Origin: Epiperipatus broadwayi
Lineage: Eukaryota; Onychophora; Udeonychophora; Euonychophora; Peripatidae
Assembly (NCBI GenBank): GCA_028023455.1
Contig: JAQFVV010000013.1
Location: 5,956,001-6,020,000 of the forward strand
Reading direction: 5' to 3'
DNA length: 64,000 nucleotides
Shown here piece by piece: positions 23,900-35,989 of this stretch (positions are counted from its first letter, which is position 1; each line of letters starts with the position of its first letter). Under the pieces are notes generated by a model. It was not told the origin of the DNA. It did not search any database and saw only the letters and a program-made list of their open reading frames with translations. The translations under genes and the position numbers were made by a program.

Positions 23900-25512
23900 C
23901 TATAAACATGACATCAAGAGAAATCCCAGACTTCATTGCTGCTTGATTCCATCTTTAAAACGACGTATCACAATTTAAAATCAGATAAAATTTGAATTTT
24001 TATTAATATTTTTATTAGATAGGTGCATTCAATTTTTTTTATTTTCTGGTCAATTTACTAGTTTACACAGGGAAATAAAGGCAAAAAATCTTTATCAGCC
24101 TTATAAGCTAATATAATGGATTAAAAATATGCTGATAATTCAGATAAGAAGGCCTTCAATGTGATATAAATAATTGCGTAATCACAGAATATCGTAAGTT
24201 ATTAATTTTAATTTTTTAATTATTTGAATATTTTAAATTTTTAAAAATTATTTGATAAATGGTATATTAATTTATTTGCATTTGTATTGGTATGTGTGTA
24301 GTACATAAATTATATAATATTAAATCATTTATGCTTTTTATTATACAGTATATAAATTTGTATTCAAATATAACAAAAGTGGTTTTTGTAGAGTGTAATT
24401 TTGGGTCTCTGATCCAAGTTTGAGGCAACCTTATTTTATAGCATAATGATTCTCAAAAGGTTTAATAATTTATTAACATGTTTATATTTTTATTGCTGCA
24501 TTTGTGTTTTGTGTGTTTATATAACAAGTAATGATTTACTTATATAGAGCAGTGCAATGAAAATTTTAAAAACTGATAATCAAATGTACAGAAATGTTGC
24601 AGTTGATAAAGCAATCACAAAATTTACTGGGCATAGTACCAAGTAAAAATATAAACACTTAAAACCAATAAAGTGATTTCAAATGGTGTGTGTGTAGTGG
24701 AAACCACAATGGTTATGCATATGTTACATGAAATTGTATGCAGGCAAATATTCAAATTCTGATTCTTGCCTATGCCTTGATACTCATGCTGGGAGTCAGT
24801 AGTTTTTCCACATCTTGCATCATATTATTTTCAAGTCTATAGTTAGAAAATAAATTATATCTCTGTGGGACAATAAATATAACAAGATAGCACCACTGGT
24901 GTGCATAAAGAATATAAACATCACTGATGTACACAAAAAATATAGAAGGAAGAGGAAACTCATTTTATTACTAATACAGACAGTAACCTACAATTTCTAG
25001 TTTTAGATAGACAAAAAGCTAATTGCTATAATGACAAATGCATACCCACCTTCTGGATGTATCTTTTATTAGGGTGAATCTTTTTCTTATAGACACCTTT
25101 GAGATTTTTCAACTTTTGGGGTACATGAAGAATTCTTATGTGAATACTTTTGAAGATTATGAAGCTATGGATTATCTCAGGTAAGAAGTATTATATATGG
25201 TTTGAAAGATAATTTTGTGAGGAATACAAAGAAATTATCAATAAAAATGTAATTTAAATTTAGTTAATGATAAATTAGAAATTATGAACAAACAATAAAA
25301 TAATAATTATATCAGATGTTGAAATTTCCTTTTTTCCCTTATTTTTTAAATGGTTATCAGTATTTGTCTTAGATTTATTGTTTTCCTTAGTTTTTCTAGT
25401 TTCTATCAACGTAAAGTTTTTTACTCTAACATTATTAAAACTGAAGTTATTGTGAAAATTATGTCTTAGGTCAGTTTTTTTTTTTAATTTAATATGGCAC
25501 CTGGACACTATA
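23813..25512. mobile_element. Segment X: 1.7 kb insertion in repeat R
   Basis: Repeat R copy 2 (27110-29690) is continuous where copy 1 is interrupted by this segment: flanking homology stops near 23812 and resumes near 25513 at attagaataac. A second copy of most of X lies inverted at 34285-35425 and begins at the same base group (CCAGG...CACCATATT) where X ends here, which marks a true element boundary. No terminal inverted repeats are obvious and no transposase is seen. Inside is an exon-like stretch at 25093-25180. It may be a non-autonomous transposon or a duplicated host fragment. Confidence 0.5.
25093..25180 (+). CDS. Exon-like stretch inside segment X
   Basis: An open frame of 88 bp lies between TTTTTCTTATAG and CAG|GTAAGA, good matches to animal splice acceptor and donor sites. 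It encodes TFEIFQLLGYMKNSYV then NTFEDYEAMDYLR. The inverted copy of X (around 34600-34705) has the same context, but frameshifts and a changed donor (CAG|ATAAGG), so only this copy is intact. I do not recognise the protein. It may be a captured or resident host exon, or coincidence. Confidence 0.25.
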
Positions 25513-26400
25513 GCAATTAGAATAACAGTCTAAATAGTTTTTTTACTTACAAAGCAAGAGTTTACATTAATTTCTCCCACAGTAGGAAATATTAATTTAT
25601 TCCATTTGTAAGTTTCAATAAGGTTGTTTAACAATCTCCTATCTTTGAAATTTGAAGTTTCAGTATTGACTTTTTTATTTTAATTAGAGATTGTTTTAAA
25701 AAATATAGCTTAATCAGACCTGTTAGCATTCCAGATAAATTTTATCAGTTGACAGTTTTTTCTTTTCTATTAAGTCATCATAAGAAAGATTTGAAGTAAC
25801 TTTAATAAAGTGACATCATATTGTTTGTAACTTGATTAAAATATAAATCCATATTGACTGCTTTAAAGAGAAACTGCTCATATAAATTTTATTTCTTGTT
25901 TTTGAGCATTTTAATATTTTTAATAACATTTTTTTGACATGTTTATGATCTGATTTTGGTTTAATTACCAGAATTTCAAAAACCCTTTCATTATTTAATT
26001 GATTGAATTTTCAAACCACTGTAATTATTAAATTGCTTGAATTGCTCCTTTGTTTTCGATTCTTATATCAAAACAGGCTCAATATTTTTTTAAACTTATA
26101 TTTTAACTGAGTTGTTTTACAGTACATTTCTTAGATCTTTTGATAAAAGAAAGTTTTAACATAATCTGTATAATTTTCTAATTTTTTTTAAAAATTTAAA
26201 CATTTAAAAAAAATCTATTATATTATTCATTACTATTTTACAATATGACAGTTAATAATTTTAACATTTAAATATACATATTATTATTATACTCAATACT
26301 TTTTTTTACTTTTGAATTGCTTTATTTAACAATCCTTACAATTATGAACCAACTGAGAATCATATATAAGACTTCATGGCTGATAATGAAATGAATAAGA
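25513..26400. repeat. Unclassified repeat R, copy 1, right part
   Basis: Resumes the alignment with copy 2 at 28786-29690, with matching blocks around the ATAGCTTAATCAG motif (25707/28989), the AACTGCTYATAT motif (25872/29138) and the CAATTTGRCATTTTAA-like block further on. Non-coding. Confidence 0.5.
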
Positions 26401-26484
26401 TGTTTTTCATTGCAGTAACAAAATTTTATGTGTTAGAACGTATCATATACATGCAATTTTAGATCAATGTTAAATGGTTTATTA

Positions 26485-26660
26485 TACTCAATATGGTGAA
26501 TTTATTCACAGTTTAGTCAGATCCAAAGGACTAATTCAGTTAATTAAGTTTTCTCTAATAAATTAGAATTGGATTCAAAGAATCATTTCACATAATTAGC
26601 TGTGTTATTGTTAAATGAAGATTCGGACTTAAACTGGTCACTTTTAAATTATCGTTGCAG
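26485..26660 (-). repeat. Inverted fragment of repeat R
   Basis: The reverse complement of this stretch matches 23205-23345, for example GTGAATAAATTCACCATATT and the AATACCAATTTAACAA-like region. Together with copy 1 it makes an imperfect inverted repeat about 3 kb apart. Confidence 0.65.
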
Positions 26661-27109
26661 CATTTTTCTCAGGAATTTTTAACATTTTTATTATTTTGTT
26701 TTTGCACAATTTGTTTCTATATGTGATTATCTGGCTCAATACTGTCCATATTAGAAATCTCTATATTCTCTTGTTTTTTATACTATCCTCTTCATAGCTT
26801 TGTTTATATATTTTTTTGTTTTTATAATATAAATGCAATATATGATAGAGAAACAAATTATTATCTGATCAACCATGCCATTCACCTGACTCAGACAAAT
26901 GGGTATTTACAATAGCTATAAGAGAACTACTTAATTGAGTCAAACTCTGTGCCTAAAAATTTACAAATAAGCAGGCAAAAATTTGCAAAAAATAACTCAT
27001 GAATTTTTACATATAGAAAAAATATGCATACCAGACAATATTGCATATAAAAAAGTTAACACACTATTAAATGAAAAACAAAACATAAATTTCCAAAAAT
27101 AAATATAAT

Positions 27110-29690
27110 ATTCTTTTTTTTTGTTCAATAAAAGCCATTTCTTCAATCTCTTTTTTCTTTCATCTTTTTTGGTTCAAAAGCATGGTGGAAAACAATAATT
27201 ATTTACAAAGTGTCAAATTAATCTTGCAATTAAATCTTATAATAGAAATTATTTTTTTAATGATTGAATCCATTTGCTGTAGAGTAAAACCTAGTCTTTA
27301 TATTCGCCAATTATAATCATAAGCATCATGGGTCTCACAAATATAAAATATTTTTTAATAATATCAGCTTAATATAAAGTCTCACATATATCAACTATGG
27401 AGTAATTATAACTAATACAACTTTCTTACAAGGATAACTCAAGGCAGTGGTCAGTTTAGATTCAAATCCTTATTTAACAATGACAGAACTATTTATGTGA
27501 TGTGGTTCTTTTAATCTGATTTTCATTTACAAAAAAAATGAACTAAGGTAGTTCTTTGGAACTGACAAAACCATTAATGAATGCACCATATAGATATTTT
27601 GGGTGCTGATTTAGTATGTGTTCACAGCCACCATTTTGAATTACAAGAACCATCCAGAACCATGCTGGAACATCCAACCGATAAATGACATTGATCAAAA
27701 TGGCCATTTTCATTAAAAAAACAACAACACAAAACCCAATTTTCGTAAATAAAAAAAAAAGTAATCACATGATTAAAATATTAAAACACAAAATTGCCAT
27801 TTTCATAGAAAAAAAGAAAACCAAACTCTCCCCCCTTTTTTTTTTTTCGTAGTTATAAGAAATGAAATCACGTGATTAAAATATTAAAACACAAAATTGC
27901 AATTTTTATAGAAACCCCCCCCCCCAAATTTCGCAAATATTTGAAATTAAATTTAAGCAATAATTATATTTTTATCCAGTTATACAAATGGAACCATGTG
28001 ACAAAAAGGTGGTAAACATCTTGAATACATGTTATCTAAATCTACATCAATCTTTAAAAAAAATCAAATTTAAGTTTACTAGTTTATTAAACCATTTACT
28101 CATCGCATTCAAAATAAATTATTTAACAGTTATCCACACATATGTGAATAAGATAAATGATCTCCAATGTATATATTTCGTCCTGAACCACAGAGTAAAT
28201 AGCCGAAGGAAGCTTAAAAGTCTGTGTTCAAATTCCCTTTAATTACATCTTAAAGTTCAGTATTTATAATATATTAACATTGATTTATTAACAATTATTT
28301 AGTAATAAATTCCAACATGCATAAAATTTACTCACAGTAATCAAAAAAAGGGCTGTTTTTTTTAATAAATGGATTCAATATAATTTCAAAATAAACGTTT
28401 AACATCAAATATTAATAATTATATTACATTCATCTTTCTTTTCTTTTTATTCTCTTGGATGCTCTACTATTTTACAAGTATGCATATTTGTTTTAAATTG
28501 AATATTATACCTTTGGTTCTTTATCAAACAATTTCATATTGAAGAAACCTTTTTTTTTAAATGTTAACAAATCATAACACATATATAGTAAATATAAAGT
28601 GAAGCAAATTTCTTTCTTTTTTTACAAATCTTTTTTTAAAAAAACTCAGTTGCTTTGATAACACAATTAACGTTTTTTTTTTTTAAAAAAAGGCATTCAC
28701 TTCCTGCTTTATCAATCAATAATATAAAATATAGTTTGTTAAAATTAAATATATGCCAAAATACATTTTAAATGGCTAATTCATTAGAATAACAATCCAG
28801 ACCCCCTTTTTTTTTTTTTGCTTATAAAGCAAAAGTTCTACAGCCATAATTAAATTTCTCTCATGATGGCAAATATTAATTGAGTACATTTTTAAGTTGC
28901 CATAATGGTCTTTGACATTTTTCTTATTATTGAAATTCAACATTTAAGCATTGAGTCTTCATTTTAGTTAGAGATTCATTTGAAAAATATAGCTTAATCA
29001 GGTCTGTGAATAATCTAGGGTAGATTTCAGCAGTTGTCGTTTTTTTCTCTTCTATGAAAGTTCTATGTAGCTTGAAAAAAGTGAGAATCTAGATTGATTG
29101 TAGCTTGATTTACACATGAAGTCTGCTCTCAAGAAAAACTGCTTATATTCATTTTACTTCCTGTTTTTAAAGACCTTGATCTTATTTTTAATACTTTTAA
29201 TAATATATTATTTTGACATCTTTATGATCAGATTTTATTTTAATTACAACATGTTTAAAAATATTTTTACTATTTAATTGATCGAACTTGCAAACACTGT
29301 CATTATTAAAAGGCTTGAATTTTTTCTTTTTTAAATCTCATATCAAAACTGGCTTATCTGTTTTTTAACTGAATTGTTTTGTAATATATTCCGTAGATTC
29401 TTTGATAAGGCAAAGTTTTAATATAATTTATATAATTTGTCAGTTTCTCTTAAAATTAAACACTTAAAAAAACTATTCCATTGTTTACTATTATTTTACA
29501 ATTTGGCATTTTAATTTTAACATTTGAATATACAAATTATTATTATTACATATAATGCTTACTTTTTATTTTACTTTTGAACTGCTTTATTTAGCAATTC
29601 TTAAAACTCTGAATCAAATTACAACTATGTAGAAGATCCCATGGCTGACAGTGAAATGAATAAAACATTCATTTCACTATATTAAAATAA
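27110..29690. repeat. Unclassified repeat R, copy 2
   Basis: Second copy of R, uninterrupted by X but carrying its own extra DNA at about 27600-28370, which includes poly-C/poly-A runs and a TTAA-MITE fragment. Decayed, no coding capacity. I cannot place it in a known class. Confidence 0.5.
28128..28238. mobile_element. TTAA foldback MITE fragment, copy 2
   Basis: The stretch AAGATAAATGATCTCCAATG plus GTCCTGAACCA matches the arm of the MITE at 19157-19684. It is followed directly by a right terminus, AGGAAGCTTAAAAGTCTG...AAATTCCCT, and TTAA at 28239-28242. It lacks the rest, so it is a rearranged remnant. Confidence 0.6.
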
Positions 29691-29937
29691 ATTGTGCATA
29701 CATACATAGTCTTAATAGAAAACAAAATGAAGTTATAAATATGATTTTTAAAAAAAAATTGTTTATTTTAAATATTTTAAGTTATTACTTATTTATCTGA
29801 AATAATTTTATTCATTTTTTTGTATGGCAGTAAAAAAAAAATCTATTTATATATAGAAATCAATATATATATATTGAAGCAGTTAGTTCAAAATGGCAAT
29901 TTAATAAGGGAAATAATAATAATATTCATAATAATAA

Positions 29938-30022
29938 CAATAATAAGAAGGAGGAGGAGTAAGATGAGGAAAAGAAGAAAAAGAGGAGGAGGAAAAGCAG
30001 AAGAAGAAAAAGAAGAAAGAAA
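29938..30022. repeat. Purine-rich AAG/AGG tract
   Basis: (AAT)-like units turn into about 80 bases of nearly pure purine (AGG, AAG, GAA). The mirror arrangement, pyrimidine on plus, occurs at 60725-60815. A lysine/arginine-rich reading frame across it is a by-product of the repeat. Confidence 0.8.
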
Positions 30023-30499
30023 ATAAAACAATGTTAGACTATTTAATTAGTTTATCTTTAGGATAATTAATTCATATAATTTTGTCATATAAGCAATAAT
30101 AGTTATTGAAATTATAAAGTACAATTTTTATTTTGAATATGGATAGGGAATCAGTTATAAGAAAAGTGAGAGCATGTGTGTTCATGTATAAAAAGTGTAA
30201 ACAAACACCTACACCAACATATTTATTTGTTTTATTATAAAAATATATTAGTAGCATTGATGATTAACCGTGGTGATATATAAAAAAAATAAAAATCATT
30301 CTGATTAATTTTATTATTATTTTAAAAAGAACAAAAAGAAAAAAAAAATAACAAACATCATTTTATTTATTATTTTTATTTACAGTGATCAGTTTGTTTA
30401 ATAAAACACTAAGTTGGAATGTGGGGGGAAAATTCTAGATTTTACTAGTATGATATGTGAGAAAGGTGGGAAAGAAAATTAGCAGAGAACAGTCTAGAA

Positions 30500-31028
30500 C
30501 AGTGGTCTTCAACCTTTTCACACCTGCGGACCGGTAAAAATAAGGATAAGGTTCCACTGGACTAGCAAAAATAATGATAAGATTTCACAGATGGTAGAAG
30601 TCTATAGATAAATTTTCTTAAAGATAAGCATAATTGTTATAACTGATCAAAACAACAATGTTAAATATATAAGATAAAGTTTTATATATATATGGAGTTT
30701 ATATAATAAAAAACTTTTTCTTTAATTTTTTTAGAAAAGTAATAAAAAATTTAATTCTACCCCCCTCCCCCCATAAACATCTGTGATAACCAGAAAAACA
30801 AATTAATTTATGAACGATTGATTAGATTTTGTTTTCGTTCTGTTTTCTTTTTTTTTTAATTGGGTAAAAATGAGATGAAAAAATAAATAAAAATTGGTTA
30901 TATTAATTAAAAGTTTAAACTCTTATTATTTATTATTACAAACTTTTTACTGCCCGTCTAGCACGCAGACCTGCAGAAAAGTTACGCGGCCCGGCACCGG
31001 GCCGCAGACCAAGGGTTGAAGAACACTG
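30500..31028. mobile_element. Non-autonomous hAT transposon (MITE)
   Basis: An identical 8-bp duplication GTCTAGAA flanks the element (30492-30499 and 31029-31036), the length typical of hAT. The left end reads CAGTGGTCTTCAACCTTTT and the inverted right end CAGTGTTCTTCAACCCTTGG; both continue to a GC-rich CGGACCGG / CGGCCCGG core. The CAGTG...CTTCAACC terminus is characteristic of animal hAT families. The 529-bp interior is AT-rich with no transposase. The right subterminal region contains a GC palindrome, cggcccggcaccgggccg. Confidence 0.92.
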
Positions 31029-32915
31029 GTCTAGAATCTTGTAGTGAATGGTAGCAGAAAAATTTTGTCATCAGAACTGATGATAAAATACAGACATTTA
31101 TTTTTGAATTTATGAACAAAACAGATTAAGGGGGAAGATTTATTTTTTCTCATCCTCAGTCAGATTTCCAAGAAGTTGGAAAAATGGATTAGCTTAAAAT
31201 TTATACCTCTTTCTGTTACCTTATAATTCATTTGTCAATTATTCTACTGTGAGAATGATATCTGAATAAAAGGCACTGCACTGATACAAACAATAATTAT
31301 TTTAATCAGGAAACAAAACCATTAGAAGTGTCACTATCAGATCACAAAAGGATCCAAAGACAAAAAACATCATACATTAAAAAAATAAACTAAATAATTT
31401 TTAATGATACACTTTGTAAAATAAATACAAATCAAATGGTAATATTGTTGTTATGATTTCTTTATTCATTTCAAAATATTATTAACCTTTTTTTTATGTT
31501 TGATTTGTAACAGTTTTATTGCCTTTCTTAGCTATAAGTTTTGAACGTCAATTTTAAAGTTAAAATGCTAATCTATGTCAGAATATAATAAATTGAACTT
31601 TATGTGATAAAATTTTACATTTATAAATAAAATAAATTCTAAAAAATTATATTTGAACATTTGCAAATATTGAAAAATAAGTTTTTAATAAAACACAAAG
31701 AATAGTTTTATAATTTAACAATCAGGAGGAACAGATTGAATTTATAAACCTGCCCCAATTTTTTTGTTATTGACATTTGTTTTTAAAATCTGAAAAAAAT
31801 TGATCAATATATAGTTGTTTGCAGACGGTTGTGGTTCGCATCCCGGCCGATGCTATGACATATGGAAAAAAAAAAATAGTAATTTTCAAAATATTTTAAA
31901 AAAGGAAGGAAATGCAATTTTTTATTAATTAATTTTAGTATTTAAATTTTATTTGCACTTATGAAAATTACTGAAAGGTTAGTTGGAAATAAACTGATGA
32001 CTAAATGAATGTTATCTCAAACTATTGTGGTTTGATGGTGCTTTGGTGGCATATATCTTATACAAAAGGTTTAATATTCCTTATAAGTTTATGCACTATA
32101 AGTTTAGATACATTTAGTTAACTTAAATATGCTAATGCTTTATATACATTAATCTACTTGTCCTTAAATGTTCTTAATTTGTTACTAGACTATTGTTTTA
32201 TATACTGTGAAAGTTCTGATATCATTCATCAATAAAAATATCAATGTATATTGAAAAATGTAGATTATATAGATGTAGTAAGAATACAAAATAATTTATT
32301 TATTTAGTATAATATTTCATTTCTTGTAAAATAATTATCTATCTTAATGTGCTAAAATATTTAGCTGCATGAAATTATTTTTTCATAATAAATCATTATT
32401 ATTATTAAAAGTTTTGAAGTGAATAAAAATTGTTCTTTATGGTTTATTATCATTTTCATTTAAAATATTCATTTTGATAGTTTAAAATAAGATAATTTAT
32501 ATGAAAATTGGATTTATTCTAGCATTTAAACTCTTCTTACACACTCAATCCAATACATAATTTTATTAAATTCTTTAATCTAGAGAATAATTTTGACTGT
32601 ACAATAGACTTCCTTATTATAAATTGCTGCATAAGAGAGTGATTAAATATGATGTTATTTATATTAGAATTAACATAATTCATGCAAAAAGACACAATCA
32701 AAGGAGGTTCATTTTCATGGCAATTTAATTATATTTACATAATATTGTTATTATTATGTACTATATCATTGGTTAAAAGATTTATTAATATATCTGATGT
32801 AATAAATGAATTACATTAAAAGATTTAGTTAGTTTTTGCCTCATATTTCTCCCAGAATCATTCAAAAATTTTACACAGTAATTAGTTTAAATGTAATAAC
32901 ATCAAACAATACATG
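31029..32915. other. AT-rich stretch, only a SINE scrap recognised
   Basis: No gene recognised. It contains the SINE-like fragment at 31818-31876 and AT-rich sequence up to the microsatellite. Confidence 0.45.
31818..31876 (+). mobile_element. tRNA-derived SINE 3' fragment
   Basis: A small GC-rich island reads GGTTGTGGTTCGCATCCCGG then CCGATGCTATGACATATGG and a run of A. GGTTCGCATCC differs by one base from the tRNA B box GGTTCGAATCC, and the A run fits a SINE tail. No A box is visible upstream, so it is 5' truncated. Confidence 0.4.
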
Positions 32916-32916
32916 T

Positions 32917-33590
<674 letters not shown>

Positions 33591-33899
33591 TGTCTGGTTA
33601 TCTGTTTGTTTATGAGTTCTTATTTCATGAGGAAATCATTGTTGCAAGTAAATATAGTTATAATATATATCTAAAATTTCAAGAGAAATCATAGAAAAAA
33701 TAATGAATATGATTTGCAATTTTGCATTAAATTTGTAAATTATAAACATCTATTGATTCTATATGCATTTCCAAAGTTGACTACAACTTTGGAAAAGCAA
33801 GTGTTAAACTCAGAATTTGTCAAATTTTGATGAATTTATCAAAATGCAAAAGTATTGATTAGATTACATGGCAACATTAGGAATATTAAGTTAATAGGG

Positions 33900-34240
33900 G
33901 TATATGGTAGAATAACTTCATATATTTAAAATTATTTATAGTGGTTTTAAGAGAAGCATTTTGTGGATTAAAATGAAAAGTTAAGGCAATAAAAACAAAT
34001 GGATATTATTTAAGTCGTTTGAATTTTCTAAGGATGGTGTTTGTTTTCACAATAGAGCTTTAAAAAGTGCTAACAATTGTTATCAGATGAAAGGAAAAGA
34101 TGACATTAAGGATAAACGGTATAAAAAAAAATTAACATGCAACGGTTTTTTAAATAGGAGCAAATAATAATTGATAAAAATGAATTAAGAAGTTAACAGC
34201 TAGGGATACCTTGGTCATATATATTGTAAGAATTGAAACC
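33900..34240 (+). pseudogene. RTE-type LINE fragment
   Basis: Aligns with 21480-21800 of the larger RTE remnant, sharing TTTGTGGAnTAAAATGnAAA, the AAATGGAnATTA.TT block, CAGATGAA.. and the CTTGGTCA block. It covers the palm region only and is full of stops. Confidence 0.6.
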
Positions 34241-34284
34241 AAGTTCAACCTTTAATATATATAGTTTAATCTGGTTGATTCTCC

Positions 34285-35425
34285 AGGCACCATATTAAAT
34301 TTTTTAAAAAACTGGTCTGAGACACCATTTTCACAATAACTTCAGTTTTAATAATGTTAGAGCAAAAACATTTACATTAATAGAAACTAGAAAAACAAAG
34401 GACGGCAATAAGTCTGAGACAAATAGTGATAATCATTTAAAAAATAAGAAAAAAAAAGACATTTCTACATCTGAAATAATTATTACTTTATGGTTTGTAC
34501 ATAATTTCTGATTAATCATTAACTAAGTTTAAATTACATATTCAGTGATAATTTCTTTGTATTCCTCACACAACTATCTTTCAAACCATATATAATATGC
34601 CTTATCTGAGATAATCCATAGCTTCAGAATCTCAAAAAGTATCCACATAAGAATTCTTCATTTTTATCTTGTACCCCCAAAGTTACCAAATTTCAAAGAC
34701 ATCTACAAGAAAAAAATTCATCCTAATAAAAGATACAAAACAAATCATTTCCAGAAGGTAGATATACATTTGACATCATAGCAATTGGCTTATTGCCTAT
34801 CTAAAACTAGGAATTGTAGGCTACTGTCTGTATTACTGAAATGAGTTTCATCTCATTTTATATTTTCTTGTGTACATCAGTGATGTTTATATTTTTTATG
34901 TACACCAATGATGCTATCTTGTTATATTTATTGTCCCACAAAGACAAAATTAATTTCATATTAGTTCATTTTCTAGCTATAGACTTAAAAATAATGTGAT
35001 GCAAGATGTGGAAAGACTACTGACTTCATAGCATGAGTATCTTGTCATAGGCAAGAATCAGAATGATTTTTTTGTCTGCATACAATTCCATGTGGTATTT
35101 GCATAACCATTGTGGCTACTACTACACAAACATCATTTGAAATCTCTCTTTTATTGGTTTTAAGTGTTTATATTTTCACACAGTACTATGCCCAGTAAAT
35201 TTTGTGAATGCTTTGTCAACTGCAAGCTTTGTGTACATTTGATTATGTTTTTAAAATTTACATTGCACTGCTCTATGTATGTAAATCATTAAACACCATA
35301 TAAACATAATAAATTATTAATATCAAAGACACAAAATTACTGTACATATGAAAAATAATTTTTATACTGTATAATAAAGAGCATAAATGATTTTAATATT
35401 ATATCATTACTTGTTATACAACCTT
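34285..35425 (-). mobile_element. Inverted partial copy of segment X
   Basis: Reverse complement of about 24296-25504. It starts at CCAGGCACCATATT, the same boundary as X. Conserved blocks include AGAATTCTTCAT, CTATGGATTATCTCAG (on minus) and TTTATTGTCCCACA. The exon-like piece is broken by frameshifts here. Confidence 0.65.
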
Positions 35426-35556
35426 CCTATATATTTGATTATCAGATTTTAAAATTTACATTGCACTGGTCTATATATGTAAATCTTTACACACCATATA
35501 AGCATAATAAATTATTAATACCAAAGACATAAAATTACTGTACATATTGAAATGGT
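35236..35556. repeat. Local direct duplication near the end of X copy
   Basis: About 118 bases at 35236-35353 (TTTTAAAATTTACATTGCAC, then CACCATATAA...TTATTAAT) recur at 35437-35556 with few changes, about 200 bp apart. Confidence 0.7.
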
Positions 35557-35989
35557 AAATCTGATTCAGATTTTCATTTCACAGTCCAATCCACTGAGCC
35601 ACCTACTAATAGGAGTCAATTGCAATCTACATATGTTCAAATGTAAATAATATTTGTATATAGAAATGTATATATTTTTTAAACATTTTTTTATTATTAT
35701 TTATAATATTTCAAGCAGAATTACCTTGGATAAATTGCTATTAATTTATTTCAGGTAATATCTATATATATATCATTATTTTAGTTTATTTCAATAATAA
35801 TTTATTCACAATATATAATGATTACATCTTTATGGGAAAAAAAAGTACACTAACATGATTATATTAATGTTCTGTTTGTCATTTGGATAAAATGTATTAT
35901 GTGAACATGACTATTACATCACTTATGTGGTTGAGTAAATTGATGAAAGTTTGTATAGTTTGTGAGATACTCAGAGCTTGTTTAACATG

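Noticed and set aside
24960-25070. Minus-strand HPEGGYAFVIIAISFL resembling the start of a monocarboxylate transporter
   Set aside because: Only 18 residues before stops, with no further transporter text; the inverted copy has it degraded. Chance similarity is likely.
29820-30026. Lys/Arg-rich 68-codon frame
   Set aside because: Product of a purine-rich simple repeat.
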